A DNA stretch of 64,000 nucleotides. Source: Icerya purchasi (lineage: Eukaryota > Arthropoda > Insecta > Hemiptera > Monophlebidae). How positions within the stretch are numbered: position 1 is the stretch's first letter; the number at the start of each line of letters is the position of its first letter. Made by a program: the position numbers and the translations under genes. Location: the NCBI GenBank assembly GCA_039619475.1, contig CM077115.1, positions 538,874,315-538,938,314 on the forward strand, read 5' to 3'. Under the pieces are notes generated by a model that made no database searches, had not been told where the DNA came from, and worked only from the letters and a program-made list of their open reading frames with translations. Positions 1 through 10,653 of the stretch are shown here, piece after piece.

Positions 1-790
1 TAAGAATTTTCATAATTACGAATATGCACCTGCCCAGATAAATTACAAAAATAGTTTTCATCATGAATTATTTTGACGAGCATCTGATACATTTTTCGAA
101 TCCAGTTTGTCGGTATTCTTTGACCCAGTCACAAAAGAGCAATGCTTATATGGACATGTACAAATTGTCATAATTTGCTTATGACACTACACCGTACATG
201 TAATGATGTGATATAAATTCCGAAATAAACATTTCGTTGAAAACCGAATAATCACAATAACTGAGTGTGCCAGATTGTTCAGTTTGTTATTTTAAGCTTT
301 CGATGCGTTCAACACCATCAAATTATTGCAATAATCCGGCCTTCACTGCTTCGATTCTGCTTTCCCACCTTGTGTCTGATGAAGGCTTCGTAGTAAGCTT
401 TAATTTGTATTTTTGATTAATTTCCAGCGTTTGCTTGAACTTGAAAGTAGCAAATCAATTTTCGGAATAAAATCGAAAGGTTTTTGCTGCCACAGAAGAA
501 TTTCGTACGTCTTCCAACAGCAACAGATTCCGGCTATGACAACCGCAGGGTGTAAAAAATACCCTGGGATTAATATTTAATACTCGACCATTTACGCCTG
601 CCATATTTGCACCATTGTCGTATCCTTGGGGCCATGGCAATTTTGAATATTTAAACCATTTTTTTCAAGCTCTTCCAATATCGCTTTAGTTAAATATTCT
701 CCAATCGTTTCAGTGACAGCAAGAAATACGATAAAGTTTTCTTCTATCGTGATTTATATGTTTGAGATTAGTTTACTCTGGCAGCCCCAA
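1..790 (-). pseudogene. hAT transposase fragment, DUF4371/ZMYM1-like
   Basis: Minus-strand translation gives the family hallmark QGYDNGANMAG followed by NINPRVFFTPCGCHSRNLLL (455-640), then RWES about 90 codons further on (near 340). Upstream, ETIGEYLTKAILEELEKNG precedes the hallmark in another frame. Near the window start EYRQTGFEKC fits the same family. These transposases bind element ends and cut and paste DNA in the nucleus; DUF4371 is part of their RNase H-like core. Stops and at least one frameshift near 640 show it is dead. It continues past the window edge. The identification comes from the conserved motif order and is confident, but which hAT subfamily is an inference. Confidence 0.82.
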
Positions 791-1051
791 AACGTTCATA
801 AATCGACGACTGACAGAGCAACACTAAAATGCCACATGTCGCGACATCTACCTATTGTACTTAATTAAAATTAAACTAAAAAAAAAATTTGACAGTTCGG
901 AGAGTTGCTAATTACATTTATCGTTTTATGACGAGTAAAATTTTTTCATCACGGTCATGGCTTTTAAGTATCTAATGTATAAATCTTTGAGACGCGAGGC
1001 CCCTTGGACCGCGAGGCCGTAGGCGGTCGCCCACGCCTTACGCCGCCTCTG
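1..1051 (-). mobile_element. hAT element, right-hand portion (other end outside window)
   Basis: On the minus strand the element starts at 1051 with CAGAGGCGGCGTAAGG, a typical hAT terminus, followed by a GC-rich subterminal stretch (about 985-1051) that stands out against the AT-rich surroundings. A hAT transposase pseudogene lies inside in the matching orientation. The 8 bases outside (1052-1059, ATCGACAG) would be the target duplication, but the partner lies before base 1 and cannot be checked. The boundary is inferred from the terminal motif; the family call rests mainly on the protein remnant. Confidence 0.7.
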
Positions 1052-1497
1052 ATCGACAGTCGCCATTCGTCCGCTTGGTTATGTCGCTTCGATAATTTTG
1101 CGTCTCGGCTTTTCGCATCTTCGTTATCTCGTTATTTCGCTGTTGTTATTTCGTTTTTACCCCATTTTTAAATTTGGTTTGGAAACAGTCGACTTTTAAG
1201 ACTTCTAATTAAAATCGGGTATTCAATCGTATTTAATTAATAAAAAATGTATTAATTGACCGGTAAAAATCATTCGAAAACTTATTTTGCTCCCCCGGGA
1301 TATAAACGAAAATATCGTAACAGAATTTAAGAGTCAAGTGTCTAATATGGCATCGGCAGCGCACTGTTCAATTAATCACAGCGCTTTCACTGTTGTAAAA
1401 GAAATTTCAAAAAAATCGGAAAAATTTGCTAATTTTATTCGACATCCTTTCGGCGCCGAAAGCTTCCGGCGCACCGGGAAAAATCCCAAGTAATAGC
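1052..1497. other. No recognisable gene
   Basis: Between the hAT end and the Jockey ORF1 piece. A 68-codon open frame at 1287-1493 (+) has no recognisable domain and is not supported as a gene. A short GC-rich near-palindrome, CCGCGCCTGCGCGG (1502-1515), sits at the junction with the Jockey fragment. Confidence 0.5.
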
Positions 1498-2079
1498 CTA
1501 TCCGCGCCTGCGCGGTAGACATTTTAATACCATTTTTACAGGTTTCTTAAATTTTGGCGTATGGGTGTAGTGTTTTATATTGGTTTTTTGAGACAGGAAT
1601 GCTAGAATTTTATTGTAGTCATTTATATTTGAAGTTTGGATATTGTATTTACTATTTGTAACTTTAATATTAGTATTATCATTTATGTGAATTTTTAATT
1701 CGTTTATGAATTTTATATGGTTTACATGTCTCCGTATATTTAATATTATTGGAGGAAGCAACCTTCCTTTCTGTGAATTGTTTAATGATGTTGCTTCATT
1801 TTCTAATTGTGCCAATGGTGCGAATCGATTCCTGGTGAGAATATTGAGGGTTGCTTCACGTTTTACTTTCTTTGATGTCGGATTCTTTTGTTTGGCCTGG
1901 TACCAGTGGCCGCCTTTGTTGGTATCTGTGTCGCTGCTATCGGTTGTTGACAAACCAGTTGCAGCATATACACGTGTAGCCGTTTTCATTGATTTTGCCG
2001 AAGAACCTATCTGGGAAATATTTTCTTCTTCTATGTAGTCATTTTCGGCGCTATTATCTACTGTATTTGTTAGGGCCAT
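1498..2079 (-). pseudogene. Jockey-clade LINE ORF1 (gag-like), truncated
   Basis: An open 193-residue frame with an acidic, low-complexity N-terminus, then NRFAPLAQLENE, PPIILNIRRHVNHIKFINEL, NIQTSNINDYNKIL and a YTHTPKFKKPVKMVLKCLP block. This order (NRF.PLA, PPI..., NDY.K, HTP..KKP..VVLK.LP) is that of the N-terminal half of insect Jockey ORF1 proteins, which bind the element RNA and normally continue into CCHC zinc knuckles. Here the frame ends right after the LP motif, so the RNA-binding C-terminus and all of ORF2 are missing downstream. The start at 2079 sits in a GTCATGGCC context just after a likely 5' UTR. Jockey rather than I clade is inferred from motif similarity. The reading frame itself is intact, which suggests a fairly young fragment. 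Confidence 0.72.
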
Positions 2080-2260
2080 GACGTCACTCCGATTGAGTGT
2101 GTCGTGGGGTCGCTAACAGATACAGCCCAATCGTAAAACGAACCACTAGAAGATTTTGTAAACTGTTTTTCACTTTTGAACGCAGTAGAACGACTCGACA
2201 GAACACCCGTCAAAAAAGGTCCTCTCGTATTTGAAAATTAAGTGATCTTACAAATAAAGC
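2080..2260 (-). mobile_element. Probable 5' UTR of the Jockey fragment
   Basis: Sequence directly upstream of the ORF1 start, more GC-balanced than the flanks and containing GTGACGTCATG at the start codon. Non-LTR elements of this clade carry internal promoters here. The exact 5' end is not visible. Confidence 0.4.
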
Positions 2261-2353
2261 CCTTTTTTAAATAAACTTATTTCGGTTATATATTTATTTA
2301 AGTTATTAATTTCATACAACTTTTTAATATAATACAATTATATGTGTGCACAT

Positions 2354-2378
2354 ATATGTATATATATATATATATATA
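2354..2378. repeat. (TA)n microsatellite
   Basis: Run of alternating T and A directly abutting the left end of the 2379-4038 element. A similar run sits at its right end, so the element looks inserted in a TA tract. Confidence 0.85.
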
Positions 2379-2566
2379 AACTCAACCATTTTGGCCCCGC
2401 AAGGGGCTGTGCCCCTTGACCCCTCTTGCTTTCATTTCTGTTTCTTTCTCTTCTATACTTTGAATAAAATGATCAAAATTTTCAACGTAATTCTTACTGG
2501 CATCAATACAAAAAAAAAAAATAACATAACCACAAAAGTCCTATTCTAACATATAACTTTCATTAT

Positions 2567-2888
2567 GATAGCCTAGTTGCTAGAGCGCTTGACTTCCGTT
2601 ACGGAGGTTTCGGATTCGATCCCGAGCGACGACGAACTTATTACAAGAATTAAATAAATAAATAAATAAATAATCGCTAATAATCACGCGGAAGGCAATG
2701 ACAAACCACCACGTATACTATCATACGCGCGCTAGTTCATTACACACAGCAGACACAAGTGGGACTGCACTTGTAGCGCGATAAATCAAACGATTACTAA
2801 TCAGTTCCGGGTACGGTCTTGCGTGCGTACACATTCGTACTGCATATACACAATTGCCATGAGCGCTGCCTATTCTGTACAACTAGAA
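2567..2888 (+). mobile_element. tRNA-derived SINE, copy 1
   Basis: Begins GATAGCCTAGTTGCTAGAGC (box A-like) with GGATTCGATCC (box B) about 35 bases later, the internal RNA polymerase III promoter of a tRNA gene. The rest (AATAAATAATCGCTAATAATC, then GCAATGACAAACCACCACG) matches base for base the start of a second copy at 49677. The head has lost proper tRNA pairing, so this is a SINE rather than a tRNA gene. It interrupts the left arm of the surrounding TIR element, so it is younger than that element. Confidence 0.8.
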
Positions 2889-3654
2889 TATAAAATTGGG
2901 ACATTTTTTCGAATGGGAGGTAGCCTAAGAATTACGTTGTAATTAATATACTACCTGTGCTCCTCGGCTTCGCCCGTGCATTAATGCCCGTTTAAATTTT
3001 TACTTTGAAATTTATAAAAAAAAAAATTTGTTTTATCTAGAATTTTATTTATGTAAAAATTCTTTTTCACTTTAGGAAACATGTTTATAGTCGTTCAACA
3101 GACTCGATTTAACAAGAAGTTTTTCTCAACTAAACAGCACATATAGACATCGCTTTGAAGAGGCCGAGTTATTCACACGGTGATCTCCTATAATTACATA
3201 CATTTAAGAGAACATCTTCTTCACTCCTAACTTTCAAACACTCTGTCTCGAGCTTTTTATTAAAATTAATTTATTACCGCAACAGCAAATTGCAGTAGTG
3301 GAGTAAGGATTTTAAATATTCCTGGTAGCAAATTATTAAAAAGAAAGTTAAACAGTTAATTAAAAAAATTTATACATCGATTTTGGCTCAAAAGTTCGAA
3401 TATTTGACATATCAGTTAAATACTCTGTTATATTGTACAATAAATTTCCGTATTTCTACTCCTAATAATTCATTATTATACATTAAATAAGATAGAGACG
3501 AAAACAAACATGCACCATCCCTATCCATGTATTTTTTATAATGGACAACTATTGTATCATTAACACATATTAATTCTACATTCGTAATTACAGTGAATGT
3601 ATATATATATATATATATATTAATTACAACGTAATTCTTAGGCTACCCCCCATT

Positions 3655-3762
3655 CGAAAAAATGTCCCAATTTTATGTAACGCTAAATGTCCCAAAAAAA
3701 TGTCCCAATTTTATGTAACGCTAAATGTCCCAAAAAAATGTCCCAATTTTATGTAACGTTTG
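3655..3762. repeat. 38-bp tandem repeat, about 2.8 copies
   Basis: The unit contains AATGTCCCAATTTTATGTAACG and CTAAATGTCCCA; copies follow one another with almost no change, and a decayed fourth version runs to about 3860. It lies inside the right arm of the TIR element. Confidence 0.85.
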
Positions 3763-4117
3763 TTATATTTTATAGGATTTTTGTTATTGTTATTTAAAAA
3801 ATGTCACAATTTTATGTAATGAAATATGTAACGAAAAAATGTCTTATTTTATATAACGGAAGTTAAATGTTAGAATAAGATTTTTGTGGTTATGTTATTT
3901 TTTGTGTGTGTTGATGCCAGTAAGAATTACGTTGTAAATTTTGATTATTTTATACAAAGTATAAAAGAGAAAGAGACAGAAATGAACGCAAGAGGGGTCA
4001 AGGGGCACAGCTCCTTGCGAGGCCAAAATGGCCAAGTTATATATATATATTTTTTTTTTTTTTATTTTCGACTTTAGCCATCTGAGGACCACGGAAATAT
4101 TACACGAATAACGCCAG

Positions 4118-7100
4118 CTACATTTCGTTCCTCCCCATTTTCTTTCGTTTGTTTGCCCAATATTCTTTCATTTTTTCCGAGTGCGCTTTTTTCATTTCTT
4201 CTATCCACTTTCGCCCTGTTTTCTTCACTGTGTCCTTCCGGAATCCTTGAAAAGTCTGAACCTTCCGACTGGACTTGTTTCTGTCTTCAATTTCACTTTC
4301 GCTGATCCCCATCTGTTCCAAATCTCTTTTTACTTGTACTATCCACAGTATCCTACATTTCGGATTGTTGTCGAAGTAGTCAAAGATTCTTTTGGTAAGG
4401 CGTTCATTATCCATTCTTTTGATGTGACCATAAAAGGCGATTCTTCTTTTCCTAAATGTGTCACTGACCTTTTCTATTATTTCGTATACTTCATTATTGC
4501 TCCTTAATTTCCAGTACTCATCGTCTCTCCTGGGGCCCAATATTTTCCGGATTATTTTCCTTTCCTTAATTTCCAACTGGTGCATTTCCTTGTTCGAAGT
4601 CATGTTCAGGCATTCAGCTGCGTATAGGCACTGCGGCTTAATAACCGTGTTATAGTGTCTTATTTTGGCATTTCTAGATATTGATTTTTTATTATACGTG
4701 CTTCTTGTTAGCTGAAATGATCTTTCCATTCTATGTATTCGTTCTTGCATCGATCTTTTATCCCCAGCGTTTACTTGGATCGTTTCTCCTAGGTATTTAA
4801 ATTCTTCCACTCTTCTTATCACTCTTCCATGCGTTTTTATTATGTTGGGATCCTTTTTATCACTCGTCATGAATTTGGTTTTCTCGAAAGCTATTTCCAG
4901 CCCGACCTTTGCTGTCATCTCACTTAATATTTCAACTTGACGCTTAGCCTCTGCTACACTACCGGCTACCAGTGCAAGGTCATCTGCAAATGCAAGGCAG
5001 TCTATCTGCAGGTTGTTTTTCTTCCGTCCAATCATCACTTTCTTAATTCCTTCCTGCTCCGTGGCTTTTCTCCATTTCCGTATTACCTTTTCTAAAACGC
5101 AATTAAATAGTATGGACGATAATCCATCACCTTGTCGCACGCCGGTTCTTATTTTAAATGGCTCCGAGTATTCGTTTCGGAATTTGATTTTTGATCTTGT
5201 GTCCGTTAGCGAGTTTATAATCAGTGATCGCAATTTGATGTCCACTCCGAACTCTTCTAGGATGTTGAATAAAGCTACTCTGTCGACCGAGTCATAAGCT
5301 TTTTTAAAATCTACAAACGTGACTACTATTCTTCTGGCTCTTGATTTTTCGTAGCTTAGTATTAGTTTAAGGTTCAAGATCTGCTCCACACACGGTCTGC
5401 CCTTTCGAAACCCAGCTTGGTACTCACTCAACTGGTTGTCCAGCTGCTCTTCAAGCCTTTTCAGGATAGCTTTCGAGAATATTTTATACGTTACTGGCAG
5501 GAGCGAAATTCCTCTGTAGTTGTTAACGTCTGTTCTTTCCCCTTTTTTGTATATTGGGCATATTAATGCAGTCTTCCAATCCTCAGGTATCTTTCCTGTA
5601 TCCCAAATCTGTAGTATTATTCTGTGTAATTTTTCAACACTTTCTCCTGTTGCCAATTTCCACATCTCCGCAACAATTGCGTCAATACCACCCGATTTGT
5701 TATTTTTAAGATCTTGAATGATTTGCTCAATCTCGCGGAGATCAGGAGCCTTTGAAACCTCTCTTATCCTTACCTGGTTACCGTGCTCGAATCTTGTTTC
5801 TGGTTCTTTACAATTTAAAAGTTTGTTAAAATAATCTGCCATTATCTCGCAATTTTCCTTATTATTTAACGCTAATTTGCCCGTGTTATCCTTAAAGCAT
5901 AGGGAAGATGCCTTCTATCCCTCTAAGTCCTGTTTGAAGGTTTTGTAGAAAGATCTGGTCTTGTTTCTCTTGAAATCATTTTCTATTTGGTCCAGTCGTT
6001 CTTTTTCATAGTTTCTTTTCACTGTTCTTATAATTTTTGCTGTTTCTTTTCTCTGTGTTTTAAATCTGCCATAATCATACTGCTGCTTAGACGAATACCA
6101 TTTTTGCCAAACTAATTTCCTCAATCGAATGGCTTCTTCGCACTCCTCATTCCACCAAGGATGCCTCTTGTTTTTCTTTAGCGGGGCTACGCTGAACGCA
6201 GCGGCGACAAGTTGTTCTTTAATTTCGTCCCATTCCTCTGAGGCGATCTTTAACTGTTTTTGAAATTCCGTTTTTTTTAATTTCAACGTTTCGATATCTA
6301 TGCGTGGAATATTATGTTTTCTCCTGCGATTTCTCAGTTGGGGGATAAATCTCAGTTTTATTGTTGATAGGTAGTGATCAGAGTCTATGTTGGCTCCTTT
6401 CTTGACCTTGACGTTCATAATTTCTTTTTGATTTTTATGCGAGATGGCCACATGATCTATTTGAAACTCACCCAGGTTATTATTTGGAGACTTCCAGGTT
6501 TTTTGTTTTCTCGGTAGTTTTTTGAATGCCGTGGACATTATCTTCATATTGAATCTTTCGCATAAATTTATTAAGCGCTCGCCATTCCTGTTCGTCCTTT
6601 TATGAGCTGGGTACTCCCCCACTATTTTCTTATATTTCTTCTCTGGACCTATTTGCGCATTGAAATCACCAAGCAGGATCTTGATATTCTTCTCAGGAAT
6701 CTTTGCGATTACATCTTCTAGCGTTTCCCAGAATTTCTCGACTTTTTCTGGATTTTTCCTATCGTCGTCATTTATAGGTGCGTGGCAATTTATTAAAGTA
6801 TATACTTTATTTGCACAATGTAGAGTTAGTGCTGATATGCGTTCGTTCGGCGACTGAAAATCAGACACCGAATCTAGCACCATATTGCTCACTAGGAAAG
6901 CTGTTCCCAGGTGTGGTATTCCATATCTGGTAGGGTTCACTCCGTTTTTGCCTTTAATGATTCGATAACCTTCTGTTTCTATTATATTTTCATCTTTATA
7001 TCTGGTCTCCTGCAGTGCTAAAATTTCGATTTTTTGTTCCTTCATTACTGTAATCAGCTGTTTTAATTTTCCAACTTTAAGGAGTGAGTTAATGTTCAGG

Positions 7101-7288
7101 GTTCCGAAATAATACTTCTTCTTTGTCCTCAATCTCTTCGTCTGTTCATCATATACAGTCCTATTCTTCTTAAAGCATGTTGGTCTGAGCTCCCCAGAAA
7201 ATGAACGCTCAGATGCACCATAGGTGGTGGAGGATTTCCTTTGCAGGTTACCTCCTGGGGTAGTTAAATGAAGTGTTTTTTCCATCAT
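4118..7288 (-). pseudogene. RTE LINE ORF2: apurinic-like endonuclease plus reverse transcriptase, one nonsense codon
   Basis: About 1056 codons in one frame, broken only by TAG at codon 458 (5915-5917). Endonuclease (residues about 55-320): GTLNINSL, LALQETRYK, LLGDFNAQIG and SDHYLSTIKLRF supply the Mg-binding and catalytic Asn, Glu, Asp and His. Reverse transcriptase (about 500-780): NNYRGISLLP, QAGFRKGRPC, VDFKKAYDSVD, TGVRQGDGLSS and the catalytic LAFADDLALVAGS. A basic C-terminus ends in KKTGRKWIEEMKKAH. The protein nicks target DNA and copies the element RNA onto the cut end. The first ATG, at 7288, comes after the ribozyme. Both catalytic centres look intact, so the stop is the only obvious lesion. 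Clade assignment follows the single ORF, size and motif style. Confidence 0.9.
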
Positions 7289-7455
7289 GCGTGTAATTTA
7301 GAATTAACTTCGGAGGAGATAGTGAAAATGTTCTGCACTATCTCATGATTAAAACTGAGATTGTAAGTCCCAGAGTGATGTTTCTGCCGCTCCTAACATG
7401 GAGAACCGACGCTGTCGGGAAGCCGCCTCTAACATGAGGTACCGTCGCGCCCTGT

Positions 7456-7601
7456 GGGATTCGCTTAGTCTGACCACTCTGCTTGAACCTGTCCGGCTTG
7501 GGAGGCCCTTCTGGTAGAATGCACTACCGCCAGCATAGCTTCTTGCGTCCTCGTGGTACACAAGCCCCTCCACCTCGTCAAGGTGGAATCCCCCGGAGGG
7601 G
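7456..7601 (-). ncRNA. HDV-like self-cleaving ribozyme at the RTE 5' end (predicted)
   Basis: Read on the minus strand from 7601: P1 CCCCTCC (7601-7595) pairs with GGAGGGG (7571-7565); P2 GGGATT (7592-7587) pairs with AATCCC (7461-7456); P3 ACC (7584-7582) pairs with GGT (7574-7572) around loop TTGACGA; P4 could be closed by ACCAC (7557-7553) with GTGGT (7477-7473). The joining strand CTAAGCG before P2 carries candidate catalytic cytosines. This is the double-pseudoknot order of HDV-type ribozymes, known at the 5' ends of R2 and RTE LINEs, where cleavage sets the RNA 5' end. Cleavage would fall exactly at the element boundary with the TA repeat. The pairings are read by eye; activity is not shown. 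Confidence 0.68.
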
Positions 7602-7620
7602 ATATATATATATATATATA
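7602..7620. repeat. (TA)n at the RTE 5' boundary
   Basis: Alternating A/T tract starting at the base after the predicted ribozyme cleavage site. Confidence 0.85.
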
Positions 7621-7816
7621 ATTAAACTTAAACACACAAAAGTGAAAATTAAAGAAATAACAATTATTGAATAAACATTTACAATATATAAAAATTCTTC
7701 ATGTTTTATATTTAGCTGGGTATTATCGATCTTTCTATAAGCTGTCCGTTGTGATCTAACAAAAAGTTTTGCTCAACTTAACAGCAGACAGCCATCGCAC
7801 GGAAATGTTTGACTAA
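7621..7816. other. Intergenic strip with a small dispersed repeat; probable downstream scrap of the Jockey ORF1 host
   Basis: 7755-7800 resembles 3105-3155 (AACAAAAAGTTTTGCTCAAC against AACAAGAAGTTTTTCTCAAC). Immediately left of the 7817 element the minus strand reads LVKHFRAM, a plausible continuation of the Jockey ORF1 remnant that resumes at 11508. No other gene is seen. Confidence 0.4.
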
Positions 7817-8468
7817 CAAGGAAAGCACTCGAACCCGAACTCACCGATTTTGATGAAATTGATATACGTTGTAGAACACAGAAAAATAAAAGACCCGTGT
7901 TTTTTTATATCTGCTAATAAACATATTAAGAGGGTGAAAACTACCCCAAAAGTTAGCACAAAAAGAACGGTTTTTCTAAATATCTCGACTAACAGTTAAT
8001 ATTTTTTGGTAAAACAAAATTGAGATTACTCCTTTCGGAAAAGCAAATAATTCATGATGATTTGAACAATAATTGATGCATCCCCTATTTTATAGTGGTT
8101 GAAACCCCATATTTAATTTATTATTTTGAAGATAAAAAACAGTAAAAAACCTAAAAAAAAATGTTCAACTAATAAAATGATAAAATGAAGTTGACCTATT
8201 TCGGTATTTTCGTTAATTTCACCCCTAAAGTGGTAAACTACCCCTAACACAGAAAAACCAAAAATAGGAATTTCAAGCGATCAGATTTTGAATTCAATTC
8301 GGATACAGGGTTTTCGACGTCGCTGATTACGAATCTGATATCAATTTTTTTTTTTTTTTTTAGTATATATATTTAATAATAAAGTTACAAAATAGAAAAT
8401 GGATACGAACATTTATAATTTAAATGTAAAGGAGTATAGGAATTATTTTTATTTTAGCTCATCGCAAG

Positions 8469-10653
8469 CAGTGGCGGCTCGTTCATGTGTTCACATTCGC
8501 ACGTGAACACCCTGGATTCAACTTTAAAAAAGTAGAATCCAATGTTTTTATTTTTATTTATATTTATTATTTATATATATCACTATTAGTAAAATTAATG
8601 TTAAAAATAAATTGATTTTACATTTTTAAAAAGTAATTAAGTTTTGTCCGGAATTCTTTTAGTGTGAAGGCTACTTGTAGCACGTGCGATCGAAAACCGT
8701 GTAAGTACAATGTAGTAGTGTGTCAGAAAGATAAAAATGATGTTGTGTTAGTGCATGTGTTACATAGGCTTGATGGAGCACACTCGAATTGTGAACCAAA
8801 CGATAGGCGTTGTTCTTGCAAGATTATATTTTGTAGGTGAGCAGTACTTTAATGAAGTGAATTTGATTATAAACAAAATTAATCGATAAATTTTCATAAA
8901 ACGATTATATGTTTACATTTTGTTTTGCTGTTTATAACCATATTTGAATTTTGAAGGAAATAAAGTTTGATTGGAGCATATTTATGTGCTTATTTTTACT
9001 TTTATTTTATAAGAAAAGCATATAATTGCATCCATATTATATCGATTGTGTTATTGTGTTGCACACATATACAAGTTAGTACAATATTGTACATTTAAAA
9101 ACAGTTATGTGTTTAAAATTACCGTGATTCTATTTGTCAATTTCCAAATATTGAAATACAGTAAAAATTGGTTACAACGGCATACCAATTAGCATTTAGC
9201 TTTGAAAGATTTATGCAGATGAATTTAACAAAAACATCATCCTTAATCTTTTTCAATGAAGAAATGAAATTTATATAAACAGAACAGATATACCGTTATT
9301 TTTTGTTCTGTTTATTTTGTTACTGTGACATGTAAAACGCTTATTATAAATATAACATTGATGAAAACCTGTGGTAAGACCATTGCAAAAAATATTAGAA
9401 AAAGATTACTTAGTAAATTTTGAACATTAAAAAATTATAATGCTTTATTTGATATGGGATATAACGACCAGATTATTCACTTCCTTGAATGTTTTTATAA
9501 CTAATTTCTACTGTATCTTATAATTTGTCGTTTTATTATACTCTTTTTAGTGAGACATGCATTATGTAAAACTGATACTGTTCGAGATGTTGGCTGGATA
9601 TTTTAGCATAAAAATTTAATTGTTTTTTTTTTAAGCAAATTCAAAATAATTGTAATAATTGATAAATTAAAATAATGATAAAATATAAATATTACATAGA
9701 CTTAGAAAACAATAACAACCAACATTTTGCAAAATTTTAACTTTTGTTTGTTTTTTATTGTACTTAAATAAAAATATGTAACGAGTTTTCACAGTTCCAT
9801 ATTATTAAAGTTAAAATTAAAATTTTTGTTAGAAACCACATCACTTTTAAAAATACTAATAACGTTTTGAATATATATACAAGGGCGTCGCCAGCCGATG
9901 AGCCAGGGAGGGGCAAGATGAGTTGCCAGCCGCCGGGGGGGGGGGCAAGATGATAGAAAGAGGATATGAGTTATAGGAAAAATAAAATTTATAAGTTGTA
10001 AAGGCTTAATATTTTATTAAACAAGAATAAAATCCTAATTAAAACATAAGCTTTCCAAATTGTCCATGATTACACGCCTAGGAACACTCATCAATGCCAG
10101 TTGATTAAAAAGTTTCAAGGCTCCAGAGGGGGACAGCTACCCCTCCCTGCCCCCTGCTGGCGACGCCCGTGTATGTATGATATACACAGTCGATCATTGG
10201 GAACAGAGTTTAGTTTTTAATGATGGACCGCATATATTCATTCGAATATTTTCAATAGTGACATAGTTTCTACCAAAAATTGTAATTTTCTTAAGGATAA
10301 AAGTTCTAATTATATTCTTACTGAGTTTTTCGACACTAAAACGAATTACAACATTTTTACATAGCACAATGTGCGAAGACAGGTTAAATGCTTTAGCTAT
10401 GTTATCAATTGAAAAACAAATGTTCCACAATATTCCTAACTTTCATGAAACTGTTATAGATTTTTTTTCTTTAAAGAGAGATAGAAGAATCGATTTAGTT
10501 TACAAGACTTTTAACTGAAAATTATTAATATGCGCGCACACACACAGACACAATGTATATAATTTTTGATAAATTTTTTTCAATAAATATTTGTGTAATA
10601 TTTAATATATTTAATTGTGAACCTCCACTTCTGTTACTCACGAGCCGCCACTG
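8469..10653. mobile_element. hAT-type element (non-autonomous), exact 8-bp target duplication
   Basis: Ends CAGTGGCGGCTCGT on the left and the same motif inverted on the right (10640-10653). Identical 8-bp duplication ATCGCAAG at 8461-8468 and 10654-10661. The 8-bp duplication and CAG-type ends are diagnostic of hAT. No transposase motif is visible in its interior; short open frames such as 10194-10430 (-) are not recognised. It sits four codons before the stop of the host element's transposase and itself contains the MITE at 9880-10171. Confidence 0.88.
9880..10171 (+). mobile_element. hAT-type MITE, family M1, copy 1
   Basis: 292 bp with ends CAAGGGCGTCGCCAGC and, inverted, CACGGGCGTCGCCAGC. 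Two further copies occur at 18081-18377 and 23586-23878. The flanking octamers TATATATA and TATGTATG agree at 6 of 8 positions. G- and C-runs lie just inside each end. Non-coding. Confidence 0.85.

Larger units (their letters stand above)
2379..4038. mobile_element. Non-autonomous DNA element with ~175-bp terminal inverted repeats
   Basis: 2379-2556 and 3865-4038 are inverted copies (starting AACTCAACCATTTTGGCC against AACTTGGCCATTTTGGCC). Each arm carries a GC hairpin near its end: CAAGGGGC-TGT-GCCCCTTG on the left, and a near copy on the right. Inner inverted segments (2891-2945 with 3617-3674) continue the palindrome, so the two arms were once longer and contiguous. A SINE now splits the left arm. 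Both outer ends touch (TA)n. No transposase frame is present. The superfamily is not identifiable; TA targets fit Tc1/mariner but would fit others too. Confidence 0.75.
4051..7601 (-). mobile_element. RTE-clade LINE, essentially full length
   Basis: On the minus strand the element begins at 7601 with a GC-rich 5' UTR that folds as an HDV-like ribozyme, then has a single long frame (7288-4118) with endonuclease and reverse transcriptase, a short 3' UTR and an A-rich tail (plus-strand T run 4051-4063). Both ends meet TA repeats (7602-7620; 4039-4050), consistent with insertion into a TA tract and/or a simple-repeat tail. An independent 3' fragment of a relative at 35083-35430 shares the C-terminus and the 3' UTR ending in a TCGAAAATAA-type tail. 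At about 3.55 kb it matches the usual size of RTE elements. Confidence 0.85.

Noticed and set aside
1287..1493. Small gene of 68 codons
   Set aside because: No domain, no repeat support and no regulatory context; it overlaps the edge of the Jockey fragment.
2567..2640. tRNA gene
   Set aside because: Box A and B are present but the cloverleaf stems do not close properly, and the sequence continues into a body shared with 49677-50033, so it is a SINE head.
3655..3762. CRISPR-like array
   Set aside because: The 38-bp units are contiguous with no spacers, lie inside a eukaryotic transposon arm, and there are no cas genes.
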